Shown here: one piece after another, positions 17,523 through 26,838 of the stretch
Numbering within the stretch: position 1 is the first letter of the stretch
Layout of the letters: each line of letters opens with the position of its first letter
Source: Roseiflexus sp.
GTDB taxonomy: Bacteria > Chloroflexota > Chloroflexia > Chloroflexales > Roseiflexaceae
DNA: 54,754 bases
Assembly (NCBI GenBank): GCA_025062325.1
Contig: JANXAL010000124.1
Location: 1-54,754 of the forward strand
Reading direction: 5' to 3'
Notes under the pieces: model-generated
Seen by the model: only the letters and a program-made list of their open reading frames with translations
What the model was told of the DNA's origin: nothing
Database searches by the model: none
Translations under genes and position numbers: made by a program

Positions 17523-20500
17523 CTACGAACGATCAACCTCCTCAAGCCGGAGCGAGAGCACGCGGGATGCGCCGTCGTCGCCCATAGTGACGCCGTAAAT
17601 TGCGTCAGCGACCTCAATGGTACCGCGATTGTGCGTGACGATAATAAACTGCGTCTTTCCGCTCAGTTCGGCGAGCACATCGCGGAAGCGCCCAACGTTC
17701 GCCTCATCGAGCGCGGCATCGACCTCATCGAGAACGCAGAACGGCGTTGGATTCGCCTTTAGGATGGCGAAGAGCAGCGCAGCGGCAGTCAATGCGCGTT
17801 CTCCGCCCGATAGCAACGCCAGGTGTTGCTGTCGCTTCCCCGGCGGACGGACAATCATGTCAACGCCGAGCGAAGCGATGCCTGATGGTCTGGCGCCGCT
17901 CTGGTCGTCGTTCTCGTCGTCGTGGTCCGTGATCAACACGAGGCGCGCTTCGCCGCCGCCGAATAACCGGGTGAAACTGCGCTCGAACTCGGCGGCGACC
18001 ACGCGAAACGTTGTTTCGAAGCGGGTGCGGATGGCGTGGTCCAGTTCGGCAATCAATTCGTTGAGCGTCGCCGATGCGGTGCGAAGATCGTGCATCTGGT
18101 TGCTTAGGAACTCGTAGCGCGCGGCGGCTTCTTCATACTCTTCGAGCGCCAGCGGATTGATGACTCCCAACCGTGAAATGCGTTGTTTCAATTCGACAAT
18201 GCGCTGATGCAGCGCGTCTAGGTCGCCGTCTGGCAAAGGTTCCGGATGAGAATGGGCGGCGGCTTCGATATCGATGCCGTCGCTAGCGGCACGCTCCCGC
18301 AGCGCGTCCAGGCGATCACGCGCACGTTGCGCCTCGACCGTTGCTCGGTTGTACGCTGATTCGGCTTCGATCAGGGCGCTGGTCAGATGCTGTGCGCGCG
18401 CTTCGTGCACTTCACGCTGCTGTTCCAGAGCGTTCAATTCCGCTTCGGCAGGATCGATGCGAGCGCGGATTGCGTCAATCTGTGCCAGGAGCGTCTGATG
18501 ACGAGCGGCAATGTGCGGCAGTTCGAGCGCCAACGTGTCGCGTTCGCGGTGCAGACGCTCGATGCGCTCTGTCAGCGCCCGATAGTGCGCATCAATACGT
18601 TTCAGGGCCTGCGTGCTATGCTGCAGAACGGCGCGCAGGGCGCGCACTTCACCTTCGGCGTCGGCGCAGCGCGTGCGCAGACTCGCCAGCGCCTCGTCGG
18701 CAGCGGCGTCTGCGGTGCGTTGCGCTTCTTCCTGGGCCTGTAACTGATCGACATGCGCACGCGCTGCGGCTTCGCGCCGCGTCAGCTCATCTCGTTCAGC
18801 GATGACGGATCCGAGGCGGTCCTGGAGCGCAGTGAGATCGGCATCGATCTGATCGATGCGCTGCTGCCGGATCAGACACTCCGTCTCGGCGCGATCAACA
18901 GCGCGCTGCGCCTGGACCGCAGCAACTCGCGCCTGGTCGAGGTTGCGCTGGACCTGGCGTCGGTGACATTCCGCCTCGTGCGCTGCCCGTTCGGCAGCGG
19001 CATACGCTTCGCTGGCAGCAACGAACTGTGCATGCGCCTGTTCGACAGCGCGGGTCGCCGCGTCCAGCAGTTCAGGAAGTTCGCGGAGTTCGCGTTCGCG
19101 CCGCAGGGTTCCGCTTTCCTTCACGGCCGCGCCGCCGGTGACGGCGCCAGCGGCGCTGACCTGCTCCCCAGCCAGGGTTACAATGGTCCATCCGCTGCTA
19201 ATACACCGAAGTTCGCGCCGGGCGATCGCTAGCGTGCGCACTACCAGGGTGCGGCCAAGGAGCAGGTGAGCGACCGGACGATAGCGTTCGTCGACCTCGA
19301 TCAGGTCGGCCGCTATGCCCAGCACGCCATCGTTCAGGTCGACTGCTATGCGCGCCCGCCCGCCATTGCCGCCGCGTATGCGAAGAGTATCGAGCGGGAG
19401 GAAGGTGGCGCGCCCTTCGCCGCTCCGCTTGAGCGCCTCAATGGCTGCCTCGGCATCTTCCCAGTGATCGACCACAATGTTGTGGAGGCGCGAGCCGAGC
19501 GCCGCTTCAATTGCCGCCTCGAATTCTGGCGGGACGCGCAGCAGGGAGGCAACCAGTGCAAATCCGGTCCGCCCCTGTGCTTCCGCCCACTGCATGGCGG
19601 CGCGCACGCCAGCAAACGTTCCGGCATAACTGCGATGGAGACGGCGCAGCGTCTCCAGGCGCGTTTCCAAGTCCATCTGCTGCCGTCGTGCTGCTTCAAA
19701 CGTCTCGGCGGCGGCGGCGCGCTGGCGGCGACAATGTTCGACAGTGCTGATTGCCTGTTCGACGCGAAGCGATACGCTCATCAGCTCCTGCTCCAGCGCC
19801 GCGACCTGCGCTTCCGCCTGGACGCTTGCGGTGCGACAAGCTGCCAGCGCATTCTGCGCAGCAGCCAGTGACGCTTCGGCGGTCGCGCGCTCACGCGCCA
19901 GACGTTCGCATTGATCGCTGATCTGCAGTATCTGATGCTGTGTGGCGCCAAGCGCCGCCTGAGTCTCTATCAAGGTGCGACGCGCCTTGTCAAGCGCCTG
20001 GCGCGCTGCGGCATACCTAGTGGCTCGTTCAGCGCGGCGCGCTTCGTGGGCGGCATATTCCTGCTGCAATTCTTCGAGACGCCGTTCAGCGCCAGCGAGT
20101 TGTGCAACAATGGCTTCGTGTTCCGACTGTTGGAGCGCGCGCTGTTGGTCGATGTCGCGCAGAGCGCGCTCCTGATCCTCGATCTGGCGCGTCAGCGCTA
20201 TGAGTCGCTCGTGACCGACTGCCAGCGTGCGTTGCACCGACTCCGCCTCAGCGTGCAAGGCGTTAATTTCAGCGTGCAGCGCGCCGAGGTGGTTGCGAAG
20301 CGCCTGAATCTGTTCGCGGATGCGTTGGAGCGCGGCAGATGCGGCGGCGGCTTCCGTCTGGCGTGCAGTAAGCGCTTCTGCCAGCGACCGAGCGGATTGT
20401 TCGGCGACGGCGCACTCCTCCTGCGCTATACGCTGCTGGCGAACATAGTATGCCTTGAGCACTGCGTGCAATTCGGCAGTCAGATCACGATGCGATCGGG

Positions 20501-21125
20501 CAAGCGTCGCCTGTCGCTTCAGAGAGCGAAGGCGTGGTTCGAGTTCCGCTAGAATATCGGCACAGCGCGCAACATTGGCATGCGTCTCGCGCAGACGACG
20601 TTCCGCATCGGCGCGGCGTTGCTCGTAGACGCTAATGGATGCCGCATCCTCGAACAGACGGCGGCGCTCCAACGGGCGAAGGTTAAGCGCGGCATCAACC
20701 ATCCCCTGATTGATAATCGCATACGCGCCGTTAATTGGTTGCACGACTTCCTGGACATCACGGAGCCGAACGCGCTGACGATTGATAAAGTACTCATTGT
20801 CGCCGGATCGCGTTGCCCGGCGGGTAATGGTCACTTCGCTATATGGCGCAGGCAGCAGGCGATCGCTGTTATCGATCGTCAGCGAGACTTCGGCGAAACC
20901 CGCAGGAGCGCGCCGCCCGCCGCCACTGAAAATCAGGTCTTCAGTGCGTTTGCAACGCAGGATGCCAGGGTGCTGCTCACCAAGCACCCAGCGGATGGCA
21001 TCGACGAGATTCGACTTCCCGCTGCCGTTAGGGCCGATGACGGCAGTGATGCCAGGCTGAAACTCGAACAGCGTGTGCCTGGCGAACGTCTTGAATCCCT
21101 GGATTTCGAGGCGACGCAGGTACAT
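17523..21125 (-). CDS. smc: Chromosome segregation protein SMC
   Basis: A 1200-residue SMC ATPase, full length for the bacterial family. It starts MYLRRLEIQGFKTFA, with Walker A GPNGSGKS at residues 31-38. Two long coiled-coil arms flank a hinge near 510-640 (around GFALVASLLRVPPEFEAAIE). The ABC signature LLSGGERAL and Walker B VLDEVDAALDEANV lie in the last 100 residues. SMC dimers compact and segregate the chromosome together with ScpA and ScpB, which are not encoded here. It is divergent from rny; the 120-196 bp between them holds the promoters. No strong SD precedes the ATG, but the family start fits exactly. Confidence 0.97.
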   Translation of the reverse strand: MYLRRLEIQGFKTFARHTLFEFQPGITAVIGPNGSGKSNLVDAIRWVLGEQHPGILRCKRTEDLIFSGGGRRAPAGFAEVSLTIDNSDRLLPAPYSEVTITRRATRSGDNEYFINRQRVRLRDVQEVVQPINGAYAIINQGMVDAALNLRPLERRRLFEDAASISVYEQRRADAERRLRETHANVARCADILAELEPRLRSLKRQATLARSHRDLTAELHAVLKAYYVRQQRIAQEECAVAEQSARSLAEALTARQTEAAAASAALQRIREQIQALRNHLGALHAEINALHAEAESVQRTLAVGHERLIALTRQIEDQERALRDIDQQRALQQSEHEAIVAQLAGAERRLEELQQEYAAHEARRAERATRYAAARQALDKARRTLIETQAALGATQHQILQISDQCERLARERATAEASLAAAQNALAACRTASVQAEAQVAALEQELMSVSLRVEQAISTVEHCRRQRAAAAETFEAARRQQMDLETRLETLRRLHRSYAGTFAGVRAAMQWAEAQGRTGFALVASLLRVPPEFEAAIEAALGSRLHNIVVDHWEDAEAAIEALKRSGEGRATFLPLDTLRIRGGNGGRARIAVDLNDGVLGIAADLIEVDERYRPVAHLLLGRTLVVRTLAIARRELRCISSGWTIVTLAGEQVSAAGAVTGGAAVKESGTLRRERELRELPELLDAATRAVEQAHAQFVAASEAYAAAERAAHEAECHRRQVQRNLDQARVAAVQAQRAVDRAETECLIRQQRIDQIDADLTALQDRLGSVIAERDELTRREAAARAHVDQLQAQEEAQRTADAAADEALASLRTRCADAEGEVRALRAVLQHSTQALKRIDAHYRALTERIERLHRERDTLALELPHIAARHQTLLAQIDAIRARIDPAEAELNALEQQREVHEARAQHLTSALIEAESAYNRATVEAQRARDRLDALRERAASDGIDIEAAAHSHPEPLPDGDLDALHQRIVELKQRISRLGVINPLALEEYEEAAARYEFLSNQMHDLRTASATLNELIAELDHAIRTRFETTFRVVAAEFERSFTRLFGGGEARLVLITDHDDENDDQSGARPSGIASLGVDMIVRPPGKRQQHLALLSGGERALTAAALLFAILKANPTPFCVLDEVDAALDEANVGRFRDVLAELSGKTQFIIVTHNRGTIEVADAIYGVTMGDDGASRVLSLRLEEVDRS

Positions 21126-21191
21126 TGGCGTAACACGATCGCAAAATTGGTGCGATATTATGCCATTATGACCCTTGACAATCTATTCATC

Positions 21192-21221
21192 TTGACAGAA
21201 GATGTACCTACAGAGTAATAT
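21192..21221 (+). promoter_or_regulatory. Predicted rny promoter
   Basis: TTGACA (21192-21197) and TAATAT (21216-21221) with an 18-bp spacer, in the smc-rny divergent region. A second TTGACA lies at 21175. Transcription would start near 21228, about 95 nt before the GTG at 21322. Confidence 0.5.
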
Positions 21222-21321
21222 AGCATGTACCCACACACGTTAGCGCATGTTTGAGCCCGTAGCCACAGCCCGGCAGTGGGCTGTAGCATGCTGCACCTTT
21301 ACAATTGAGCAGGAGGACGTT

Positions 21322-22854
21322 GTGCAATGGCTCGTATGGGCCTTGCCTGTGCTGATCGTTGGACTTGCCATTGGCGCAGGCATAGGCATTCTTCTCTACA
21401 GAAACAGCGTGCAGAGCCAGATTCGGCGGATCGAGGCGGAAGCCCGACTGCAACTGGAAGCAACGCGATCTGAGCAAAAGGATCTTATTCTCCGCGCGAC
21501 CGATGAAGCGCTCCGGCTGCGCGCCGAAGCAGAGGCGCAGATACGCGAAGCGCGTGCGGCGCTGGCGAAACAGGAGGAACGGCTGCAACGGAAAGAGGAG
21601 AATCTCGAGCGCAAAATCGAGGGGCTTGAACGACGTGAGCGCCAGTTGCAGCAACGCGAGCGTCAGATAGAGCAACTCTACCAGGAGGCCGAGCAACTGC
21701 GTCAGCAGCAGCGCGCGGAGCTTGAGCGCATTTCTGCACTGAGCCAGGAAGAAGCCCGCGCCATTATTCTGAAGCGCGTCGAAGACGAGACGCGCGATGA
21801 AGCGGCGCGCCGCATTCGCGAGATCGAAAAGAACATGCGCGAAGAAGCGGACAAAATGGCGCGGAAAGTGATCAGCATGGCCATTCAGCGATGTGCCTCG
21901 GAGTATGTCGCTGAAGTGACTGTTTCGACAGTTGCGCTCCCAAGCGAGGAGCTAAAAGGGCGGATTATTGGTCGTGAAGGACGTAACATTCGCGCATTTG
22001 AGCAACTAACTGGCGTTGACATTATTGTCGATGATACCCCGGAGGCGGTCACGCTATCGTGCCATGATCCGGTGCGGCGGGAAGTGGCGCGCCTAGCGCT
22101 GATCAAGTTGCTCAAGGACGGGCGTATCCACCCGACAAGGATCGAAGAGGTCGTCCTCAAAACCCAGCAGGAGGTCGAACAGATTATGCGTGAGGAAGGC
22201 GAGCGGGTCGCCTATGAAGCGAACGTGCAGGGTCTGCACCCTGATCTGATCAAACTGCTGGGGCGTCTGAAATATCGGACGAGTTACGGGCAGAACGTAC
22301 TGCAGCATTCGCTGGAGTGCGCGCTGCTTGCGGCGCACATGGCTGCTGAGATCGGCGCAAACATCAATGTGGCGAAAACTGCCGCGTTGCTGCACGATAT
22401 CGGGAAAGCAGTCGACCATGAGGTGCAGGGGCCACATGCGCTGATCGGCGCTGAGATCGCGCGTCGCCTAGGAAAATCGCCGGCAATCGTTCATGCGATT
22501 GCTGCCCATCATAACGATGAGGAACCGCAAACCGTCGAAGCCTGGCTGGTCCAGGCAGTCGATGCTATCTCCGGCGGGCGCCCCGGAGCGCGCCGCGAGA
22601 CGCTCGATCTGTACATCAAGCGCCTCGAAGCGCTTGAAACAGTGGCGACGTCGTTCTCTGGCGTTCAACGCGCCTTTGCTGTTCAGGCCGGACGCGAGGT
22701 TCGGGTGCTGGTGCAACCCGACGCTATCGATGACCTCGGCAGCATTTATCTCGCTCGGAATGTTGCCAAAAAGATCGAGGAGAGTTTGCAGTATCCCGGT
22801 CAGATCAAGGTGACGGTCATTCGCGAGACGCGCGCGGTTGATTACGCGCGCTGA
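21322..22854 (+). CDS. rny: Ribonuclease Y
   Basis: The GTG at 21322 has AGGAGG five bases upstream; the frame upstream to 21247 lacks an SD and would displace the membrane anchor. The 510-residue protein matches RNase Y: an N-terminal transmembrane helix (residues about 3-24), a long charged coiled coil (about 30-190), a KH domain with [11 protein letters not shown] starting at 214, and an HD domain with [12 protein letters not shown] (H358, D359). RNase Y is a membrane-bound endoribonuclease that starts mRNA decay. Downstream lies spoVS, an order also known in other phyla, for example Bacillus and Thermus relatives. Confidence 0.96.
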   Translation: MQWLVWALPVLIVGLAIGAGIGILLYRNSVQSQIRRIEAEARLQLEATRSEQKDLILRATDEALRLRAEAEAQIREARAALAKQEERLQRKEENLERKIEGLERRERQLQQRERQIEQLYQEAEQLRQQQRAELERISALSQEEARAIILKRVEDETRDEAARRIREIEKNMREEADKMARKVISMAIQRCASEYVAEVTVSTVALPSEELKGRIIGREGRNIRAFEQLTGVDIIVDDTPEAVTLSCHDPVRREVARLALIKLLKDGRIHPTRIEEVVLKTQQEVEQIMREEGERVAYEANVQGLHPDLIKLLGRLKYRTSYGQNVLQHSLECALLAAHMAAEIGANINVAKTAALLHDIGKAVDHEVQGPHALIGAEIARRLGKSPAIVHAIAAHHNDEEPQTVEAWLVQAVDAISGGRPGARRETLDLYIKRLEALETVATSFSGVQRAFAVQAGREVRVLVQPDAIDDLGSIYLARNVAKKIEESLQYPGQIKVTVIRETRAVDYAR

Positions 22855-23050
22855 TCAGAGGAGCAAAGGCGTAAGACGCCTTACGGCAGGAGCGGCCCCG
22901 ACTGCCGACCTCGCCGCACGGTCTCTCCGTAGCTGTGGCGAGGCGCCGCTGTCCGGCGTGCGTCTCGCACTGCGACAATTCTGGTGATGTCATCGCAAGT
23001 TACCAGCCGGCGCATCGGGCCGGCGCCCAACCCATTCGGAGGAGGCACGT

Positions 23051-23392
23051 ATGGCAAGCAATCTTTCGCACTCCACGCCCGCCACTCGCGCCGTCGGCGC
23101 AAACAGCGCCGACGTGGTTGAACGACAAGGCGCTGAGGTTCTGAAGGTCTCGACTCGCTCACGGCCCAGCGCCGTCGCTGGCGCGATTGCTGGCGTCATT
23201 CGCGACAGCGGTGTGGCAGAGGTGCAGTCGATTGGGGCAGGTGCAACCAATCAGGCGATCAAAGCGGTGGCGATTGCGCGCAGTTATCTCAGTGAAGAAG
23301 GTATTGACATTGTTTGCATTCCTTCCTTCATTGATGTCTCCATCGATGATGAAGAGCGCACAGCGATCCGCCTGCTAGTAGAACGGCGGTAG
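23051..23392 (+). CDS. spoVS: SpoVS-family (Alba-like) protein
   Basis: 113 residues. GGAGGAGG precedes the ATG by five bases. From about residue 27 the sequence follows SpoVS closely: EVLKVSTRSRPSAVAGAIAG, then GAGATNQAIKAVAIAR and IVCIPSFIDVSIDDEERTAIRL. The first 26 residues are a variable extension. SpoVS has an Alba-like nucleic-acid-binding fold and is found far outside spore formers, so the name does not imply sporulation here. It probably shares the rny transcript, which ends at the terminator at 23413. Confidence 0.95.
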   Translation: MASNLSHSTPATRAVGANSADVVERQGAEVLKVSTRSRPSAVAGAIAGVIRDSGVAEVQSIGAGATNQAIKAVAIARSYLSEEGIDIVCIPSFIDVSIDDEERTAIRLLVERR

Positions 23393-23412
23393 AAATGGGA
23401 GCGCGCAGCGGG

Positions 23413-23453
23413 AGGGCGGTCGTGATTGCTCCACGACCGCCCTGTTTGTTTTT
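23413..23453 (+). terminator. Intrinsic terminator of the rny-spoVS operon
   Basis: A perfect 12-bp stem AGGGCGGTCGTG (23413-23424) and CACGACCGCCCT (23432-23443) with loop ATTGCTC, followed by GTTTGTTTTT. Twenty bases after the spoVS stop. Confidence 0.93.
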
Positions 23454-23462
23454 ATCAATGCC

Positions 23463-23510
23463 GTGGCACGCTGTAGAGACAGCCATTGCAACGTCGCTAC
23501 AGCGTGCCAC
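23463..23510. repeat. 14-bp perfect inverted repeat, GCAACGTCG family
   Basis: GTGGCACGCTGTAG (23463-23476) pairs with CTACAGCGTGCCAC (23497-23510). The right arm overlaps the last codons of the convergent panE-like gene. The 20-nt loop contains TTGCAACGTCG, the core also seen at 39428-39448 and in the 53125-53196 array. Confidence 0.7.
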
Positions 23511-24429
23511 GACGTGCCAGGCGCTCTTGTGGCAACAGCGTATGGTAAATGAAGGCATGGAGCGGCGTTGGCGCGCCTGCCGCCGCGCCCAGGCGTACAA
23601 CGGCGCCATTTTGTGCTTCTAGTTCCGATGGACGACCTGCCATGATGTCGCGTTGCATGGAGGTGGTTGTCTCATAGGGTAGGCTGTCGAGTTGCGCCAG
23701 CGCAGCAGTGACAGCGCTTTCGTCCAGGGCGATGCCACGCGCCTGCGCCACAGCGACGATTTCGCGCATGCCCTGAATGAGAAGTGAGCGTGTTTCCGGG
23801 AGTTCGCGCAACAATCCCATTGGCGCTCTGGTGACTGCTCCTAATCCGCTGGTCGTCGCTCCAAAAACAAATTTGCGCCAGACTTCTGCATCGATGTTCG
23901 TCGGGATCGTGACCTGCACCCCTGCGCGTTCCAGCCAGTCGCGCAGCGCTTCAACACGCGCAGTGCGGCGATTGTCGCGTTCGCCGAAGATGATGCGCGG
24001 GTGTCCTCCAGAATGCCGCACGATGCCCGGTGCAACACGCGCCACGAAAATGTAGCAGATGCCATTCAAGGCGTGCGCTTCCCCTAGCGCCTGCGCCAAC
24101 CGATCCGAGGCTTCGACGCCGTTGAGCAATGGCACGACGCCGGTTGTCGGTCCGATAAGCGGACGTATCTGCTCAATCGCGTCGTCGAGTTGCCAGGCTT
24201 TGGTTGCGACCAGTACCATATCGACCGGTCCCACAGTCGAGGGGTCATCGGTCGCCTGTACTGGTGCAATCCAGGCATCACCGATGATGCTTTCGATCCG
24301 CAGTCCGCGTTCGCGCAATGCTGTCAGGTTGTCGCCGCGTGCAATAAAGGTCACGTCTGCGCCAGCCTGCGCCAGCCGCCCGCCGAAATATCCGCCTACT
24401 CCGCCTACACCGACAATTGCGATGCGCAT
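23497..24429 (-). CDS. panE: 2-dehydropantoate 2-reductase (ketopantoate reductase family)
   Basis: 310 residues with the N-terminal NADP-binding loop GVGGVGGYFGG (residues 7-17) and the ketopantoate reductase C-terminal domain. The central strand KFVFGATTSGLGAVTRAPMG and a conserved DIMAGRPSELEAQNGAVVRL near the end match the family. It reduces 2-dehydropantoate to pantoate in coenzyme A synthesis. Several paralogues with other 2-keto acid substrates share this fold, so panE itself is likely but not certain. AGGAG lies seven bases before the ATG. The last codons run into the 23463-23510 hairpin. Confidence 0.9.
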   Translation of the reverse strand: MRIAIVGVGGVGGYFGGRLAQAGADVTFIARGDNLTALRERGLRIESIIGDAWIAPVQATDDPSTVGPVDMVLVATKAWQLDDAIEQIRPLIGPTTGVVPLLNGVEASDRLAQALGEAHALNGICYIFVARVAPGIVRHSGGHPRIIFGERDNRRTARVEALRDWLERAGVQVTIPTNIDAEVWRKFVFGATTSGLGAVTRAPMGLLRELPETRSLLIQGMREIVAVAQARGIALDESAVTAALAQLDSLPYETTTSMQRDIMAGRPSELEAQNGAVVRLGAAAGAPTPLHAFIYHTLLPQERLARRGTL

Positions 24430-24638
24430 GGTGTGCTCCTGGAAAACCGAGAACCAAGAACCGAGAATCGAGAGCCAAGAACTGAGGAAGGGTCAAGGAT
24501 TGGATCGGGAAAACATTCCTACCCGCTGCCTGTAATCTTTCCGCCCTCCGACGCTAGGGGGCGCGCCCTGGCGCTGGGGGGCGCACCAGTGGCGCGGCTC
24601 GCGTTCAATGTGCACGATGCGCCGTGCGATGACCACGT
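24430..24638. other. Short intergenic spacer with GAGAACC-type direct repeats
   Basis: About 210 bp with no gene. It contains a purine-rich run of imperfect copies of GAACCGAGAACCAAG between 24444 and 24487. A related run, GAACCGAGCACCAAGAACC, is at about 40558-40576. These look like low-complexity dispersed repeats. Confidence 0.55.
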
Positions 24639-25463
24639 TCAATGTTCAACCTTCCCGCCTGTGACCTCTCGCCTCTCGCCTTCCCGCACAGCGCGCTCCA
24701 GCAGCGCCTGCATGCGGTTATAGTGCGACCCCTGCCAGTAGATTTTGCCGCATACCGGGCAGCGGCGGAATGTGTCGAAATACTGGCGGGTCTTTGGTTC
24801 GAGCAGATGGTCGATCTCCACTTTGCTGACCGGTGCTGTTAGACTGTTGCAACGCATGCAACGTTGAAAGACCGTTGGCGCTGGCGCAAGGTTGAACCGT
24901 CGCATCACCTCAACAATCTGACGCGTTGGAATAACCTCTCGCACGAATGCGCCATAGATGACCGTGCTGCGCTTGAGCAATCCCAGGTCACGAGTCAGCA
25001 AGATTCGCTGCTCATCGTGCGCCAGTCGCGCCAGTTCGGCGTCGTGCGCATCGTTCCGGTAAAGGCAGTCGTAGCCGAGCATGCGGAGGTAGGCAGCCAG
25101 TCGCCCCAGGTGGGTATCGAGCACGAAGCGCGTGTCGATCAGCGGCGGACGCAGGGGGATGTGCGGTTCCGGCGCTGCTGCAATCGGAAAGGCTTCGATA
25201 GCGTCGCCTGGTTGTACCAGTTCGTCGAAATCAACCGGACGGCCATTGATGAACAGCGCGCCGATCTCAGGATGCGGCACGCCACACGTTTCAATCAAAT
25301 TCTTGACCGTTTCGCATCCTCGGCACGGGCGCGCAAACCACGTCTCGCGCATACGGAGCGGCAGAAAGTCGTTCAGGTCGCCGTACACGCGGATTAGCGC
25401 CTGACCGGCTGGCGGCGCTGTCACAGGCGGTGTAGTCCGGATGTTGGATGAGTTCGTTTCCAC
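24639..25463 (-). CDS. Mut7-C RNase-domain protein with ubiquitin-like N-terminus
   Basis: 274 residues in two parts. Residues about 20-105 form the small beta-grasp (ubiquitin/MoaD-like) domain that often precedes Mut7-C. Residues about 108-262 are the Mut7-C PIN-like nuclease domain (DTHLGRLAAYLRMLGYD, ILLTRDLGLL) with a zinc ribbon of CMRC and CPVCGKIYWQGSHY. The fold suggests RNA cleavage, but activity and target are unproven for most bacterial members. The GTG start overlaps the upstream Lgt-like gene by 43 bp, and a slightly later start is possible. Likely co-transcribed with the Lgt-like and TlpA-like genes. Confidence 0.9.
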   Translation of the reverse strand: METNSSNIRTTPPVTAPPAGQALIRVYGDLNDFLPLRMRETWFARPCRGCETVKNLIETCGVPHPEIGALFINGRPVDFDELVQPGDAIEAFPIAAAPEPHIPLRPPLIDTRFVLDTHLGRLAAYLRMLGYDCLYRNDAHDAELARLAHDEQRILLTRDLGLLKRSTVIYGAFVREVIPTRQIVEVMRRFNLAPAPTVFQRCMRCNSLTAPVSKVEIDHLLEPKTRQYFDTFRRCPVCGKIYWQGSHYNRMQALLERAVREGERREVTGGKVEH

Positions 25464-26170
25464 CAGAGTGCCACGATGATCATAGCCAGACCGACGACCT
25501 GTGCCACGCGCACGCCGCCAGTAGCGACCAGCGAATCAACGCGCAGCGCTTCCAGTAGAAGGAGGGCGCTACCCTGCAACGCCAGGTACGCCACAGCAAG
25601 CATTCCTGGCTGTGAGGAGCGACGGACGACCCACATCAGCGCTCCCCAGGTCGCCAGCGCTGCCAGAAGATAGTAGAGCGCGACTGGATGCCGCGGTGCG
25701 CCAAACAGTGGCGCTGCCCATGGCAGGTCTGTCGGTGCGCCGAGAGCCTCGCCACTGAGCAACAGCCCGAACGATGCAATCATTTGCGCCGGGGGAAGCG
25801 CCAGTGCAGCGGCGTCTGCCAGTGACACACCAGCATCGTCCATGCGCCGCACTCGCAGATACGCATATCCAGCGAGAGCGCCGCCGATCAGTGCGCCGGG
25901 CCACGCCAGGTCTCCCGCACGGAGCATCAGAAAGAGCTCTGGTGACTGGCTGTACATATCCCAGTTGAACAGTCCATACCACAAACGCGCACCAATGGCG
26001 GCGCCCACCAGAGCGAACGGCGCGCAACGGCCAGCGCGGTGTGCAAGGAGTTCGCCGCCGCGCCGCCGCGCCACTCGTTCAAATCGCACATGTCCGACGA
26101 AAACGGCAATGACCAGCAGCAGCGCGCCGCTGCCCAGGTTCACGGGACCCAGTTCGATGATCGGATACAT
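25421..26170 (-). CDS. Lgt-like integral membrane protein
   Basis: The ATG at 26170 lies one base after the TlpA-like gene's stop, indicating coupled translation. The 249-residue protein has about seven hydrophobic segments and resembles prolipoprotein diacylglyceryl transferase: a conserved GARLWY segment, a glycine patch ALIGG and RHPVALYY, the counterpart of Lgt RHPxQLYE. The Lgt motif HGGLIG, however, reads WPGALIG, so the histidine important in E. coli Lgt (His103) is absent. It may be a paralogue with another role, perhaps linked to the thioredoxin-like neighbour, rather than a true Lgt. Confidence 0.8.
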   Translation of the reverse strand: MYPIIELGPVNLGSGALLLVIAVFVGHVRFERVARRRGGELLAHRAGRCAPFALVGAAIGARLWYGLFNWDMYSQSPELFLMLRAGDLAWPGALIGGALAGYAYLRVRRMDDAGVSLADAAALALPPAQMIASFGLLLSGEALGAPTDLPWAAPLFGAPRHPVALYYLLAALATWGALMWVVRRSSQPGMLAVAYLALQGSALLLLEALRVDSLVATGGVRVAQVVGLAMIIVALWWKRTHPTSGLHRL

Positions 26171-26171
26171 C

Positions 26172-26741
26172 CTACGGCGTTTCAGCAATCAGTTGCTCGA
26201 TTGCGCCTTCAATCATACCACGCGACATAGGTCCGCGGTAGACGGCGCGAATGATCCCCCGGCGATCCACGAAGAAACTGGAGGGAAGGACACGCGCCTG
26301 ATAGTCGGTGCTGACCCGGGCATCGCTGTCGAGCAGCGCCGGAAATGTCAGGCGCTGCTCGCTCATGTACTTCGCCACGCTCGCAGCGTCTTCCTGTTGG
26401 TTGACCGCCAGCACGAGAAAGCCCTGGTCACGGAAGCGGTCGTAGGCCTGCTGGATCGCAGGCATTTCGGCGCGACACGGCGGGCACCAGGTCGCCCAGA
26501 AATTGATCAGCACGACCTGCCCGCGTAGATCGCTGAGAGCGACCTGCGAACCATTGACAGCCGTGAGAGCAAACTCTGGCGCCGGATGACCGATGCGCGG
26601 AGCAGGTTGCGCGACTGCTGACTGGGGAGCAGGGGTTGTCGCAGCCGCGTTAGGTGTTATGCGCGTCGTCCAGATGAAGACGCTGCCGAACAGCAGTGTT
26701 GCGACCAGCAACAGATCCCAAATGTGTCGAGAGAATGTCAC
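26172..26741 (-). CDS. TlpA/ResA-like thioredoxin, membrane-anchored
   Basis: The GTG at 26741 follows GGGAG at a suitable distance; the open frame further upstream runs into the cmk promoter. The 189-residue product has one N-terminal transmembrane helix (DLLLVATLLFGSVFIW, residues about 7-22), a linker of Ala, Pro and Gln, and a thioredoxin fold with FWATWCPPCRAEMP, the CxxC of ResA/TlpA. A cis-Pro loop (VLPSSFFVDRRG) is present. It should reduce or exchange disulfides on the outer face of the membrane, for instance in cytochrome maturation. It overlaps functionally and physically with the Lgt-like gene downstream. Confidence 0.93.
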   Translation of the reverse strand: MTFSRHIWDLLLVATLLFGSVFIWTTRITPNAAATTPAPQSAVAQPAPRIGHPAPEFALTAVNGSQVALSDLRGQVVLINFWATWCPPCRAEMPAIQQAYDRFRDQGFLVLAVNQQEDAASVAKYMSEQRLTFPALLDSDARVSTDYQARVLPSSFFVDRRGIIRAVYRGPMSRGMIEGAIEQLIAETP

Positions 26742-26771
26742 AGAAACGCTCCCTCTTCCGCCTGCTCTCGC

Positions 26772-26801
26772 TTGCACATCGCAGGTGTCGCGTGCTACAA
26801 T
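26772..26801 (+). promoter_or_regulatory. Predicted promoter of the cmk operon
   Basis: TTGCAC (26772-26777), 18 bp, TACAAT (26796-26801). Transcription would start near 26808-26810, about 30 nt before the cmk ATG. Confidence 0.65.
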
Positions 26802-26816
26802 ACCACACAGTGTGGT
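26802..26816. promoter_or_regulatory. Possible operator at the cmk transcription start
   Basis: ACCACAC-A-GTGTGGT, a perfect 7-bp palindrome around one base, directly adjoins the -10 box at 26801 and covers the expected start point. The position is typical of a repressor site. It also lies between the divergent tlpA-like and cmk genes, so it could serve both. No regulator is identified. Confidence 0.45.
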
Positions 26817-26838
26817 GGCATGATACGCCTTTTTTTGC

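Noticed and set aside
22866-22882. AAGGCGT-AAG-ACGCCTT hairpin after rny as a terminator
   Set aside because: Only a 7-bp stem and no T-tract; transcription probably continues into spoVS, which has the real terminator.
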